Source: Kutzneria sp. 744 (GTDB taxonomy: Bacteria; Actinomycetota; Actinomycetes; Mycobacteriales; Pseudonocardiaceae). Taken from it: a DNA stretch of 64,000 nucleotides. The notes beneath the pieces are model-generated. The model had not been told where the DNA came from and searched no databases. It saw nothing but the letters and a program-made list of their open reading frames with translations. This document shows positions 31,849 through 40,654 of the stretch, piece by piece (within the stretch, counting starts at the first letter, position 1; every line of letters begins with the position of its first letter). The translations under genes were made by a program, and so were the position numbers. The DNA lies in NCBI RefSeq assembly GCF_000568255.1, contig NZ_KK037166.1, positions 4,248,374 through 4,312,373 on the forward strand. Reading direction: 5' to 3'.

Positions 31849-31967
31849 CGGTCCCCTCGGCTAGTCACGGCCAAATCGGAACAAGTATTCGCCAACGGTC
31901 ACCCGGACGGCCCAGTCGGGTACCCCGCCCGCCCCGAACATCTGCCCCCGCGTGCTCGTCACGCCGA

Positions 31968-34934
31968 TCATGCCCCCGACTCGGCGACGGCGATGGTGGC
32001 CAGTTCGGTCCGATTGCCGATGCCCAGCTTGGTGAAGATGTGGGACAGGTGGGTCTTGACCGTGCCCCGGCTCATGAAGAGCTTGGCGGCGATCTCGGGG
32101 TTGTTGAGGCCGTCGGCGACCAGTTTGGCCACGGTGACCTCGGTCGGGGTGAGGCTGGGCCAGCCGGACGAGGGACGGGTGCGCGGTCCACGGGTGCGGC
32201 GAACGTACTCGATGGCCTCGTCGAGTGACATGAGGGCGTCATTGGTTGCGTGTGGCGGCACCAAGGCGCGTCTGGGATAGCCCATGTGCTCACGGACGGC
32301 GGTGGCCGAGGCGAGCAGGTGCTCGGAGCCGATGAGGGCGGCGATGGCGTCGAGACTGTCGACGCAGCCGAGGCGGAGGCCGTGCTCGATCCGGATGGCG
32401 AGGGCCTGGTGATGCAGCTCCAGGTCGCTACGAAGGCGGCCTTGCTGCTCATAGGCGTCACCAAGTACGCGTTGCATGCGCAGCTCCCCGGCCATCGTGA
32501 CGGCCCGGTCGAGCACGGCCAGGGCCTCGTCGCGGCGGTCGAGGCCGATCAGGGCGGAAGCGAGCGGGGGCAGGGACTGCACGGCTATGCAGGTGATGTG
32601 CTCGGTGGGTTGGGAGGCTTCGCGAAGCCAGCGCTCGGCCTCGGCGAACTCGGCGCGGGCCAGGTGGAGCTGGCCGAGGGCGGATGCCATGCCGGGCACG
32701 ACAACGGGCACCTCGGCGTTGCGGACGAGGGTGAGGACCGGCTCCATCAACTCCAGGCCGGCATCGGTGTCGCCGGTGAAGCTGTGCACGGTGGCGAGCA
32801 TGCTGCGCGTGGTTCCGACGCGGTTGTAGTCGCCCAGCGGGGCGGCGATGGCGACGGCCTCCTCGGCGAGATCCCGGGCCAGGTCGAGGTCGCCGGTCAC
32901 CAGGGCGCTGGAGGCGCGGAAGCAGAGCGCGGTGGCGGCGACTCCGCGATCGCCGCGTCGCAACAGCTCGGCGACGGAGGTCGCCAGCAACGGCACAGCC
33001 CGCTCGTGGTCGTCACGAAGGTGCAGCACAATGCCTTGCAGGGCAAGGGCGGAGTCGCGAACGAACTCGTCGCCGGAGATCTCCGCCGAGGCCACCGCGG
33101 CCAGGCTCTGCCGCCACGCGCCGTCCAGATCGGCGAAGACCCGGCCGACTCCTTGCAACACAAGGGGAAGGCCCCGGTCCCGCTCGTCGGCGGCGAGCTT
33201 CAAGGCCCGATCCAGCACGTCGAAGCCCAGATCAACCGGCCCGGTGACGTCGGCGACCAGCGCGATGCCGGTCAGCAGCCGGGACTGGAGCGGCGAGGTG
33301 TCCTGTGGGGCCCGATCGACGGCCCGGCGCAGGAAGTCGATGCCCTCGTGGCCGGGACCGTGCAGGTGCCACAGCCAGGGCAGCCCGGCCGCGAGCCGGC
33401 GGCCCTTCGCCGGGTCCTCGGCGGTCAGCCCGTGCTCAAGGGCGGCGCGGAGGTTGCCGTGCTCGGCCTGCATCCGGACCCGCCAGGAATCCTTGTCCGG
33501 CGAGGAATCCCCTTCCACGTAAGCGAGAAAGTGGTCGAGGTGGCGATCTCTGACCGCCTCTTCCTCGCCGGCCTCGCGCAGCCGGGCCGCGGCGTACTCA
33601 CGGATCGTCTCCAGCAGGCGGTAGCGGCCGTCCTCGGCGACGACGAGCGACTTGTCGACAAGTCCAGCCAACGTCACGAGCGCGTCCCGGTCGCAGACGG
33701 CGCGGGCGGCGTCGAGGGTGAAGCCGCCGTGGAAGACGGCGAGCCTCCGGAACACCGCGCGTTCGGTGTCATCGAGCAGGTCATGGCTCCATCGCACGGA
33801 CGCCGCAAGCGTTTGCTGACGGTTCGCGACGCCGCGAGGACCCCGTGTGAGCAGGGAAAACCGGTCGTCGAGGCCGGCAAGGACCTGCTGCGGGGTGAGC
33901 GTGCGCAGCCAGGCCGCGGCCAGCTCCAGGGCCAGCGGCATGCCGTCGAGGCGCTCGCACATCGACGTGACGGCGGCGCGGCTAGACTCGTCCAGCTCGA
34001 ACCCCGGCACCAGCAGCCGCGCTCGCTCGACGAACAGGTCCTGGGCCTCGTCGGTGGAGATCGGCGGCACCCGCCAGACGACCTCGCCGGGGATGCCGAG
34101 CGGCTCACGGCTGGTCGCCAGCACCGTCACCTCGGGGCAGGTGCGCAGCAGCTCGGCCGCCAGGTCGGCGACGCCGTCCAGCACCTGCTCGCAGTTGTCC
34201 AGGGCGAGCAGCAGACGGCTGGTGCGCAGCTGCGGCGCCAGCCGGCCGGAGCCGACCAGCGCGCCGACCGCGTCCGCCACCGTATCGGCCACCAGCGTCG
34301 GGTCGGTGATCTCGGACAGGTCCACCCACCAGGCGCCCTGCGGCCAGAACTCGGAGTGGTTGGCCGCCAGCTGCGCGGCCAGCCGGGTCTTGCCGCTGCC
34401 GCCCGGCCCGGCCAGCGTGACCAGGCGTTCGCCGAGCAGCAGGGTGCGCAGCGCGGACAGCTCCGCCTGCCGGCCGACGAAGGTCGTGAACTGCACCGGC
34501 AGGTTGTTCGGCACCTGGTCCAGCGACCGCGGCGGCCGGTCGTCGCCGATCGCGTACAGGCGAATCGGTGACATGAGATCCCGCAGTCGGTGCAGCCCGA
34601 GGTCGTAAGTGCGCCTTGGTAGCCCGGCCGCGGTGGCCGCGGACAGCAGGGTCTGGCCGCCGTTGGCGATCTCGCACAGGTGCCGGGCGCGGCGGGCCGT
34701 GGCCGAGCTGTCGTCGCCGGTGTGCAGGGCTATGCGTAGCCGACCGGCCTGCGGGTCGTCGGCGAACGCCCGGCGCAGCGCTTCGGCGGCTTCCACCGCG
34801 TCCTCGGGTGACACGAAAGCGGACTTGGTGGCACCCAGCAGCAGCTCCAGGCGTCCTCGTGACGCCTGCGCCGAGTCGTTCGGCCCGGCCACGCCCAGCG
34901 GGTCGAGACCGGCGGCCAGGTGGGTCGCGGACAT
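31968..34934 (-). CDS. large LuxR-type regulator with NB-ARC-like ATPase and TPR domains
   Basis: The 988-residue protein starts with a partial cyclase-homology-like segment (about residues 25-130, RIALHTGDDSSATARRARHL). Then come a STAND/NB-ARC ATPase (Walker A GPGGSGKTRLA near 178, Walker B LLLALDNCEQVL near 245), helical TPR-like repeats (about 450-880) and a C-terminal LuxR HTH (about 925-985, SLTPTEVTVAKLVADGLNN). The cyclase remnant lacks the catalytic metal aspartates I would expect. Such ATP-dependent regulators often switch on secondary metabolism. Three direct TCGGCCACC repeats lie just upstream of the start. Confidence 0.88.
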   Translation of the reverse strand: MSATHLAAGLDPLGVAGPNDSAQASRGRLELLLGATKSAFVSPEDAVEAAEALRRAFADDPQAGRLRIALHTGDDSSATARRARHLCEIANGGQTLLSAATAAGLPRRTYDLGLHRLRDLMSPIRLYAIGDDRPPRSLDQVPNNLPVQFTTFVGRQAELSALRTLLLGERLVTLAGPGGSGKTRLAAQLAANHSEFWPQGAWWVDLSEITDPTLVADTVADAVGALVGSGRLAPQLRTSRLLLALDNCEQVLDGVADLAAELLRTCPEVTVLATSREPLGIPGEVVWRVPPISTDEAQDLFVERARLLVPGFELDESSRAAVTSMCERLDGMPLALELAAAWLRTLTPQQVLAGLDDRFSLLTRGPRGVANRQQTLAASVRWSHDLLDDTERAVFRRLAVFHGGFTLDAARAVCDRDALVTLAGLVDKSLVVAEDGRYRLLETIREYAAARLREAGEEEAVRDRHLDHFLAYVEGDSSPDKDSWRVRMQAEHGNLRAALEHGLTAEDPAKGRRLAAGLPWLWHLHGPGHEGIDFLRRAVDRAPQDTSPLQSRLLTGIALVADVTGPVDLGFDVLDRALKLAADERDRGLPLVLQGVGRVFADLDGAWRQSLAAVASAEISGDEFVRDSALALQGIVLHLRDDHERAVPLLATSVAELLRRGDRGVAATALCFRASSALVTGDLDLARDLAEEAVAIAAPLGDYNRVGTTRSMLATVHSFTGDTDAGLELMEPVLTLVRNAEVPVVVPGMASALGQLHLARAEFAEAERWLREASQPTEHITCIAVQSLPPLASALIGLDRRDEALAVLDRAVTMAGELRMQRVLGDAYEQQGRLRSDLELHHQALAIRIEHGLRLGCVDSLDAIAALIGSEHLLASATAVREHMGYPRRALVPPHATNDALMSLDEAIEYVRRTRGPRTRPSSGWPSLTPTEVTVAKLVADGLNNPEIAAKLFMSRGTVKTHLSHIFTKLGIGNRTELATIAVAESGA

Positions 34935-34963
34935 GGCTGGTCATCCTGCCAGGCGCGGCGATA

Positions 34964-35014
34964 TCGGCCACCCCGAACGGCCATGTCGGCCACCTGGCAG
35001 ATCTCTCGGCCACC
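34964..35014. promoter_or_regulatory. three direct TCGGCCACC repeats
   Basis: TCGGCCACC occurs at 34964, 34986 and 35006, spaced 22 and 20 bp (about two helical turns), in the divergent region between the LuxR-type regulator and the DHFR-fold gene. Regularly spaced direct repeats suit a cooperative activator or autoregulation of the LuxR-type protein. Confidence 0.55.
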
Positions 35015-35066
35015 TCCACCGGCGAGGCTTTGACCAGCAACGACACACCGACTCAGGGAGCACGAG

Positions 35067-35657
35067 ATGTCCGAGGTCATCGCCAACATGTCCATGTCGC
35101 TCGACGGTTTCATCGCCGACACCAACGACGGCATCGAGCAGGTCTTCGGCTGGTACGGCAGCGGCGACGTGACCGTGCCGACCGCCGTCGAGTGGGCCAC
35201 CTTCCGCACCTCCGAGGCCAGTGCCGGCGTGCTGCGGCACGGCCTGGCCACCATCGGCGCGCTGATCGGCGGCCGCCGGCTGTTCGACCTCACCAACGGC
35301 TGGAACGGCCTGCACCCGATGGGCGTGCCGGTGTTCGTCGTGACCCACCGCGAGCCCACCGACTGGGCCCACCCCGAGGCCCCGTTCACCTTCGTCACCG
35401 ACGGCATCGAGAGCGCCGTCGCCAAGGCCAAGGCCGCCGCCGGCGACAAGAACGTGGCCGTCGCCAGCCCCACCGTCGTGCGGCAGTGCCTGGACGCCGG
35501 GCTGCTCGACGCCGTACAGGTCGACCTCGTGCCCGTGCTGCTGGGCAAGGGCATCCCGTTCTTCGGCGAGCTGGCGAAAAGCCCGGTGCAGCTGGACGGC
35601 CCGACCGTGGTCGAGGGCAAGGGCGTCACCCACCTCACCTACCGGGTGCGCCGCTGA
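35067..35657 (+). CDS. DHFR/RibD-fold reductase-like protein
   Basis: The 196-residue protein has the RibD C-terminal/dihydrofolate-reductase fold: MSMSLDGFIAD near the start (residues 8-18), GGRRLFDLTNGW near 70, a Gly-rich NADPH-binding stretch and VDLVPVLLGKGIPFF near 155. Members of this branch (YyaP-like) are often of unknown substrate. It is divergent from the LuxR-type regulator with 132 bp between starts and may be its target. Start at 35067 has a GGGAGCACGAG leader. Confidence 0.85.
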   Translation: MSEVIANMSMSLDGFIADTNDGIEQVFGWYGSGDVTVPTAVEWATFRTSEASAGVLRHGLATIGALIGGRRLFDLTNGWNGLHPMGVPVFVVTHREPTDWAHPEAPFTFVTDGIESAVAKAKAAAGDKNVAVASPTVVRQCLDAGLLDAVQVDLVPVLLGKGIPFFGELAKSPVQLDGPTVVEGKGVTHLTYRVRR

Positions 35658-35730
35658 CGACAGCGGGCGGGGCCGGCCGGGGGTGGCCGGTCCCGCCGGG
35701 CCTCCCGCGGATTTACTTGTCCACCAAGAG

Positions 35731-36546
35731 TTATCGCGTCACCTCCTCGGGAACGGCCAGGTCCTCGGCGGCGTAGACCGCCCCGATGGCGGCGGGGTCG
35801 TCGGCCCCGCACGCGTCGGCGATCCGATCCATGAGCTGGTCGAACTCCTCGCCGGTGCGGCCCTGGTAGGAGGCTTCCATGCGCCCCCACTCGTCCCAGG
35901 GCAGGGTCTCGATCTTCACCATGGCGGCCAGGTCGCGGATCAGGTTGCCGCGGATCTCCCCGACGCCCCAGGCGAAATCGACGCCCGCGACACCGAACAG
36001 CTTGCCGTCGACCTCGCCGGTGCGGTACCACTGCCAGGCCTCGCCGCCGGTCAGGAAGGCGCCGGCCGGCATGTCCTCGGACCTCGGCACGTACGGCCGG
36101 TGCAGGTGCTCGACGTCCACCCGCGCCCACCGGCCGTCCCGGCGGTACTCGATGACCCAGTGGTCGAGGTTCTTGCCCTCCTCGAAGTACGTGCCGAAGC
36201 CGCAGCGGGCCCGCGCGGCGATCCCCCGTTGCCGTAACAGCGCCGTGGCCAGGGTCGACCAGTGCCGACAGGTGCCGACCACGCGTTTGTCCGGCGACCT
36301 CGGCACGTCCAGCGGCGCCGGGTCGATCGCCGTCAGCGCGTCGATGAGGGCGTTGGCCGGGCGGATGTTCCGCTCGGCCAACCGTCCCTCGGGCACGCCC
36401 GCGGCCGGCGCGTCCGTCGGCTGGATGAACAGCTGCTGCACCGCGGCGCAGATGCCGATCGGATCCTCGGGCAGGCCCTTGGTCAGCGGGACCTGCTTCG
36501 GGGCCACGGTGGTGAACACACCCGGTGTGGCGTAGTCGATGTCCAT
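35731..36546 (-). CDS. transglutaminase-like (papain-fold) protein
   Basis: The 271-residue protein has the transglutaminase-like catalytic core: G-T-C-R-H-W-S near residue 108 (nucleophile Cys), a His in KNLDHWVIEY near 150 and an Asp in RVDVEHLH near 165. No signal peptide is present. Prokaryotic members are proteases or amide-cleaving enzymes; substrate unknown. It follows the MetRS-like gene on the same strand with ten bases between, so the two may be co-transcribed. ATG at 36546 was chosen because upstream residues are not family-like. Confidence 0.75.
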   Translation of the reverse strand: MDIDYATPGVFTTVAPKQVPLTKGLPEDPIGICAAVQQLFIQPTDAPAAGVPEGRLAERNIRPANALIDALTAIDPAPLDVPRSPDKRVVGTCRHWSTLATALLRQRGIAARARCGFGTYFEEGKNLDHWVIEYRRDGRWARVDVEHLHRPYVPRSEDMPAGAFLTGGEAWQWYRTGEVDGKLFGVAGVDFAWGVGEIRGNLIRDLAAMVKIETLPWDEWGRMEASYQGRTGEEFDQLMDRIADACGADDPAAIGAVYAAEDLAVPEEVTR

Positions 36547-36556
36547 GCCGAGGATG

Positions 36557-37996
36557 CTAGGGCCGGGGTCTGACACTTCTCGGGAACACCGGGCTGGGCG
36601 TGGGCACAACCGCGCCGCCGCACTGCTCGGCGATGCGGCGGGCAGCAGCCGGCAGGAACGGTGTCAGGTGCTCCGCGATGTCCCGGCACGCCGCGACCAG
36701 CTCGGCCAGCACCGCGTCCAGCTCCGCCGAATTTCGGTTGAGCTGCCAGGGTTTTGTGACCTGAACGAAACGATTGGCCTCGTCGCCGATGCGCAGCACG
36801 GCCTCGACCGCCCGCCGGAAGTCGAAGGCCCGCAGCGCGGTGTCGATCGCCCCGGCCGCCTCCCGCCGCGCCGCCCGCAGGTTCTCCGCTGTCGGATTCC
36901 CTTGTTGCACAACAGGAACGACACCATCTCGACACCTCCTCACCATGGCCACCGTACGGTTGACCAGGTTGCCGAGATTGTTGGCCAGGTCCTCGTTCAG
37001 CCGGGTCTCCAACCGGCCGTCCGAGTAGTCGGTGTCGCCGGTTCGGGCGACGTCCGACAGCAGCCACCAACGCAGCGCGTCGGAGCCGAATTGTGTTGCC
37101 ACGCCTAGAGGATCGGCCGCATTGCCCAGCGACTTCCCGATCTTGCGTCCATTCGCGGTAAGGTACTCGTGCACCAGCACCCGGGACGGCAGTTCCAGAC
37201 CGGCGGAGAGGAGCATGGCTGGCCAGTAGACGGCGTGGAAGCGAATGATGCCCTTGCCGATCACATGGACGCGTTCGCTGTCGCGCCAACGATCACCGGC
37301 TCCGGTGAGATAGTTGACGAGGGCGTCGAACCAGACGTAGACCACCTGGCCCGGATCGCCGGGCACGGGGATTCCCCAGCCACGAGCCCGAGAAACACTC
37401 CTGCTGACACTGAAGTCGCCGAGTCCGCCGGCGATGAAGGCGAGCACCTCTCGCTTCCGTGTCGCGGGCACGATCTCGATGACATCGGTCCCGATCAGCT
37501 CGACCAGCCGGTCCTGGTAGCGGCTGAGCCGGAAGAACCAGTTGTCCTCGGACACCAGCTCCGGTTTCTCCTCGTGCTCCGGGCAGTCGCCCTCGACGAA
37601 CGCCTCGCAGCCGACGCAGTACAGGCCCGTGTACGACTTGCGGTACAGGTCGCCGCTGCGCTCGCAGGCTCGCCACAGCCGCTCGACGACAGGCCGGTGG
37701 CGTGAATCGGTGCTGGTGCGCACGAAGTCGTCGAAGGAGAGGTCCAACCCCTCCCCCAGTGCGACAAAACGATCCGCCATGCGGGCCACGTAGTCCGCGA
37801 CCGGGATGCCCTCGGCTTCCGCGCTGCGCACGTTCTTCAGCGCGTTGTCGTCCGTCCCGGTCTGTGCCCACACCTCGTCGCCGCGCTGTCTCCGGTGCCG
37901 GGCAAGCACATCCGCCTGCACCAGCTCCAGCGCGTGCCCGATGTGCGGTGTCCCGTTCACGTACGGGATCGACGTCGTCACCACGGTCCGCCCCAT
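36557..37996 (-). CDS. metG: methionyl-tRNA synthetase paralogue
   Basis: The 479-residue protein is a MetRS: PYVNGTPHIGHA with the HIGH motif (residues 18-21), a zinc-knuckle region C-x2-C-x7-C-x2-H (Cys127, Cys130, Cys138, His141), and KIGKS (285-289) in place of KMSKS. The anticodon-binding alpha-helical domain (about 340-470) has a Trp-rich VTKPWQLNR. It lacks the C-terminal tRNA-binding extension. With its TetR-type operators and odd neighbours it looks like an accessory MetRS, such as those used for resistance to MetRS inhibitors; whether it is the only copy cannot be told here. Confidence 0.85.
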   Translation of the reverse strand: MGRTVVTTSIPYVNGTPHIGHALELVQADVLARHRRQRGDEVWAQTGTDDNALKNVRSAEAEGIPVADYVARMADRFVALGEGLDLSFDDFVRTSTDSRHRPVVERLWRACERSGDLYRKSYTGLYCVGCEAFVEGDCPEHEEKPELVSEDNWFFRLSRYQDRLVELIGTDVIEIVPATRKREVLAFIAGGLGDFSVSRSVSRARGWGIPVPGDPGQVVYVWFDALVNYLTGAGDRWRDSERVHVIGKGIIRFHAVYWPAMLLSAGLELPSRVLVHEYLTANGRKIGKSLGNAADPLGVATQFGSDALRWWLLSDVARTGDTDYSDGRLETRLNEDLANNLGNLVNRTVAMVRRCRDGVVPVVQQGNPTAENLRAARREAAGAIDTALRAFDFRRAVEAVLRIGDEANRFVQVTKPWQLNRNSAELDAVLAELVAACRDIAEHLTPFLPAAARRIAEQCGGAVVPTPSPVFPRSVRPRP

Positions 37997-38038
37997 TCAT
38001 CGAGGCTAGACAACGGAGGCAATCTGATTTCCACGGGC

Positions 38039-38054
38039 TTGAGCGATCGCTCAA
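38039..38054. promoter_or_regulatory. 16-bp perfect palindrome, TetR-type operator 1
   Basis: TTGAGCGATCGCTCAA is a perfect 16-bp palindrome in the divergent region between the MetRS paralogue (start 37996) and the small membrane protein (start 38097). The shape matches TetR-family operators. A second copy follows 29 bp downstream. Confidence 0.7.
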
Positions 38055-38065
38055 TTCACGCTACG

Positions 38066-38085
38066 GTTTGAGCAGTCGCTCAAAC
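38066..38085. promoter_or_regulatory. second TetR-type operator, 8-bp arms
   Basis: GTTTGAGC-agtc-GCTCAAAC has perfect 8-bp arms and repeats the TTGAGC-N4-GCTCAA pattern of the first site. The centre-to-centre distance of 29 bp (close to three turns) allows cooperative binding. Confidence 0.7.
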
Positions 38086-38096
38086 CGGGGGGTTCG

Positions 38097-38576
38097 ATGG
38101 ACGACAGCGTTTCTGCGGACGACAGGGTTTCGACGGACTACGGGGTTTCGACGGACGACAGGGTGTCCTGGCGGCAAAGCCTGCTGCCACTGATCAACAT
38201 CGCGCCGGCGGTGCTCTCGCTGGCCGCCGGAGATGTGCTCGCATACGTCCGAGCCCAGGCCATGGGGTTCGCGCCGTACACGGCCGATCCGGTGGACACG
38301 TACTTCGTCCCCGCCGGCATCGCGGTCGTGCTGGTGTTGCCGATGTTCCTCCGGCAACGGCGGCTGTTCGTCATCGCCTGCGTGGTGTTGGGAGCGCTGG
38401 AAGTCCTGGTGTGCACGGTCCTGGTGCTGACGATTCCGTTCATCCCGATCGGGCTCGGCCTGATGATCGCGGGTTTCGCCCGGCGGCGGATCCCCCTGGC
38501 CATCGGGATCTTCGCGCTTATGTTCGTGTACGACGCATGGCTGTGGGTCAGTTTGGTGTTCGGCCGGCTGAGCTGA
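38097..38576 (+). CDS. small membrane protein with hexapeptide-repeat N terminus
   Basis: The 159-residue protein has four membrane segments (about residues 28-48, 68-85, 88-110 and 113-150) and a cytosolic N terminus made of near-identical hexapeptides (V-S-A-D-D-R, V-S-T-D-Y-G, V-S-T-D-D-R). No family is recognised. Two TetR-type operators lie directly upstream, so expression is presumably inducible, together with or opposite to the MetRS paralogue. Confidence 0.75.
   Translation: MDDSVSADDRVSTDYGVSTDDRVSWRQSLLPLINIAPAVLSLAAGDVLAYVRAQAMGFAPYTADPVDTYFVPAGIAVVLVLPMFLRQRRLFVIACVVLGALEVLVCTVLVLTIPFIPIGLGLMIAGFARRRIPLAIGIFALMFVYDAWLWVSLVFGRLS
38109..38162 (+). repeat. 18-bp tandem repeat, three copies, in coding sequence
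   Basis: Three 18-bp units (38109, 38127, 38145) with consensus GTTTCGACGGACGACAGG encode the hexapeptide repeats of the small membrane protein. Slippage could change copy number without shifting the frame. Confidence 0.8.
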
Positions 38577-38590
38577 TCGACGCGTGACGG

Positions 38591-40477
38591 CTACGCGCTA
38601 CGCGCCTGGTGGCGCTCGATCACGGCCCTCGCTCGGGCGGTCTTGACCGCGGCGGAGAGGGTTTCGAGGTCGAACGCGCCGTAGTGGCGCTGGCCGTTGA
38701 TGAAGAAGGTGGGGGTGCCGGAGACGCCGCTGAGGTCGGCGGACTGGACGTCCTGGGCGATGCGGGCCTCGTGCTGGTGGCGCTTGAGGTCGTCGTGGAA
38801 GCGCTCGCGGTCGAGGCCGAGTTCCTCGGCGTAGGAAAGGAGATCCGTGACACGGAGGTTGTCCTGACGCTGCATGAGCAGGTCGTGCATGGGCCAGAAG
38901 GCGCCCTGGGCGGCGGCGGCCTCCGAAGCCTCGGCGGCGAGTTCGGCGCGGGGGTGGACGTCGGTGAGCGGCAGATGCCGCCACACGTAACGAAGATCGG
39001 TGTCGGTGAGGAGGTCGCGCACGACGGGTTCGGCCAGACCGCAGTAGGGGCACTCGAAGTCGCCGTACTCGACGACGGTGACCGAGGCGTCCGCGGGCCC
39101 ACGGATGTGGTCGCGGGTCGGGTCGACCTCGTCGACGAGGTCGATGAGCTGCTCGGAGGTGCCGAGCAGGGCCAGCGCCTTCTTCTTGGGCGAGAGGTAG
39201 CGGGTCGTGTGGTAGACGGCCCAGGTGACACCGGATGAGAGGAGGACCGCGGAGAGCACGCCGACCTTGGCCTGGTCGAGCTCCTGGCCCCGCAGGGCCA
39301 GCGTGGCGATGAGCAGGGAGACGGTGAAGCCGATGCCGGCGATGGTACCGCTGCCGGCGACCGCCAGCCAGCCGACCGGCGGCCGGATGCGGCCGCGGCT
39401 GGAGCGGGTGATCAGCCAGGTGGTGCCGACGACGGCCACGGGCTTGCCGACGACGTAGCCGAGGATGATGCCGAGCGTCACCGGCGAGGTGTAGGCGCGG
39501 GCCAGGAAGCCGCCGTCGATGGCGACACCGGCGTTGGCCAGGCCGAACAGCGGCACGATGACGTAGCTCGTCCACGGGTGGAACATGTTCTGCAGCCGGG
39601 AGTTGGGCGACAGGCTCCGGTTCAGGCCGGTGGTGGCCTCCCGCGCCAGCTCGGCAGTGGGCTGCTCGCGGAACAGCCGGAACAGGCCGGTGGCCCGTTC
39701 GAGGTCGTCGCGGGCCGGCGTGTAGGCCGACGTCGCGAGGCCGACGCCGAGGCCGACAACCACGGGGTCGACGCCGCTTTCCAGCAGCGCGAGCCAGGAG
39801 ATGACACCGAGCAGGGCGTGCACGACGCCGCTGCGCACACCGATCACGCGGAGGACGACCAGGACGACGAACACCAGCACGGCGATGATCAGCGGCAGGA
39901 CGCTGATCTGCTCGCTGTAGGCGATGGCGATCACCAGCAACGAGACGAGGTCGTCCACGACAAAAACGGTGAGGAGGAAGACCCGCACGCGGTCCGGCAC
40001 GCCGCGGCCGAGCAGGGTGAGCAGGCCGAGGGCTAGGGCGGTGTCGGTGGACATCGCGACGCCCCAGCCGTGCGCGCCCGGCCCGCCGAGGTTGACCACT
40101 GTGTAGATCAGCGCCGGCAGCGCCAGGCCGACCAGGCCCGCGCTGAACGGCAGCAGGAACCGGCGCCGGTCACGGAAGTCGCCCAGGTCGAACTCGCGGC
40201 GGGCTTCGAGGCCGACGACGAGGAAGAACAGCGTCATCAGGCCGCTGTTCACCCACTCCCGCAGGTCCTCGACGACCTCCATACCGCCCAGCCGCACCGA
40301 CAACGTGATGTGCCAGAACGACTCGTACGAGCTGGTGTCCACGTTGGACCACAGCAGCGCCACGACGATCGCGGCCACCAGCACGCCCGCGCTGGCCGAC
40401 TCCGTGCGCAGGAACGCGCGGATGGGGGCGGCGATGCCGCGCTGCCACAGCGTCCGCTGCCGGGTGGGCTCGCTCAC
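38591..40477 (-). CDS. nhaA: NhaA sodium/proton antiporter fused to a DsbA-like thioredoxin domain
   Basis: The 628-residue protein joins an NhaA antiporter (about residues 20-420, with the paired ion-binding aspartates in FVVDDLVSLLVIAIAY and the STDTALALGLL segment) to a C-terminal DsbA-type thioredoxin domain (about 440-620) with the active site F-E-C-P-Y-C-G and the cis-Pro region GVSGTPTFFING. The antiporter half exports Na+ in exchange for protons; the thioredoxin half probably has a redox role on the cytosolic side of the last helix or outside, depending on topology. GTG at 40477 begins at the antiporter part; its ribosome binding site is weak. Confidence 0.85.
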   Translation of the reverse strand: MSEPTRQRTLWQRGIAAPIRAFLRTESASAGVLVAAIVVALLWSNVDTSSYESFWHITLSVRLGGMEVVEDLREWVNSGLMTLFFLVVGLEARREFDLGDFRDRRRFLLPFSAGLVGLALPALIYTVVNLGGPGAHGWGVAMSTDTALALGLLTLLGRGVPDRVRVFLLTVFVVDDLVSLLVIAIAYSEQISVLPLIIAVLVFVVLVVLRVIGVRSGVVHALLGVISWLALLESGVDPVVVGLGVGLATSAYTPARDDLERATGLFRLFREQPTAELAREATTGLNRSLSPNSRLQNMFHPWTSYVIVPLFGLANAGVAIDGGFLARAYTSPVTLGIILGYVVGKPVAVVGTTWLITRSSRGRIRPPVGWLAVAGSGTIAGIGFTVSLLIATLALRGQELDQAKVGVLSAVLLSSGVTWAVYHTTRYLSPKKKALALLGTSEQLIDLVDEVDPTRDHIRGPADASVTVVEYGDFECPYCGLAEPVVRDLLTDTDLRYVWRHLPLTDVHPRAELAAEASEAAAAQGAFWPMHDLLMQRQDNLRVTDLLSYAEELGLDRERFHDDLKRHQHEARIAQDVQSADLSGVSGTPTFFINGQRHYGAFDLETLSAAVKTARARAVIERHQARSA

Positions 40478-40654
40478 GGCAGTGGAGTTTACCGAGTGGG
40501 CGGGGCTTCGTGCCCGGCCGCGCACGCATTCCGGCAGGTCAGGCTGCCTGAGCAGCCCCCGAACCGAGCCTGGTCCAGTGGGTGGGAACGACGGCTCGAT
40601 CGGGGGCTGTCCAGAGGCGGCGTCGGACGACGGCGTCACCGGCGGGAGTGGAGG

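Noticed and set aside
32250-34571. long plus-strand open frame opposite the LuxR-type regulator
   Set aside because: Antisense shadow of a strongly supported gene in GC-rich DNA; composition is Gly/Gln/Val-rich without domains.
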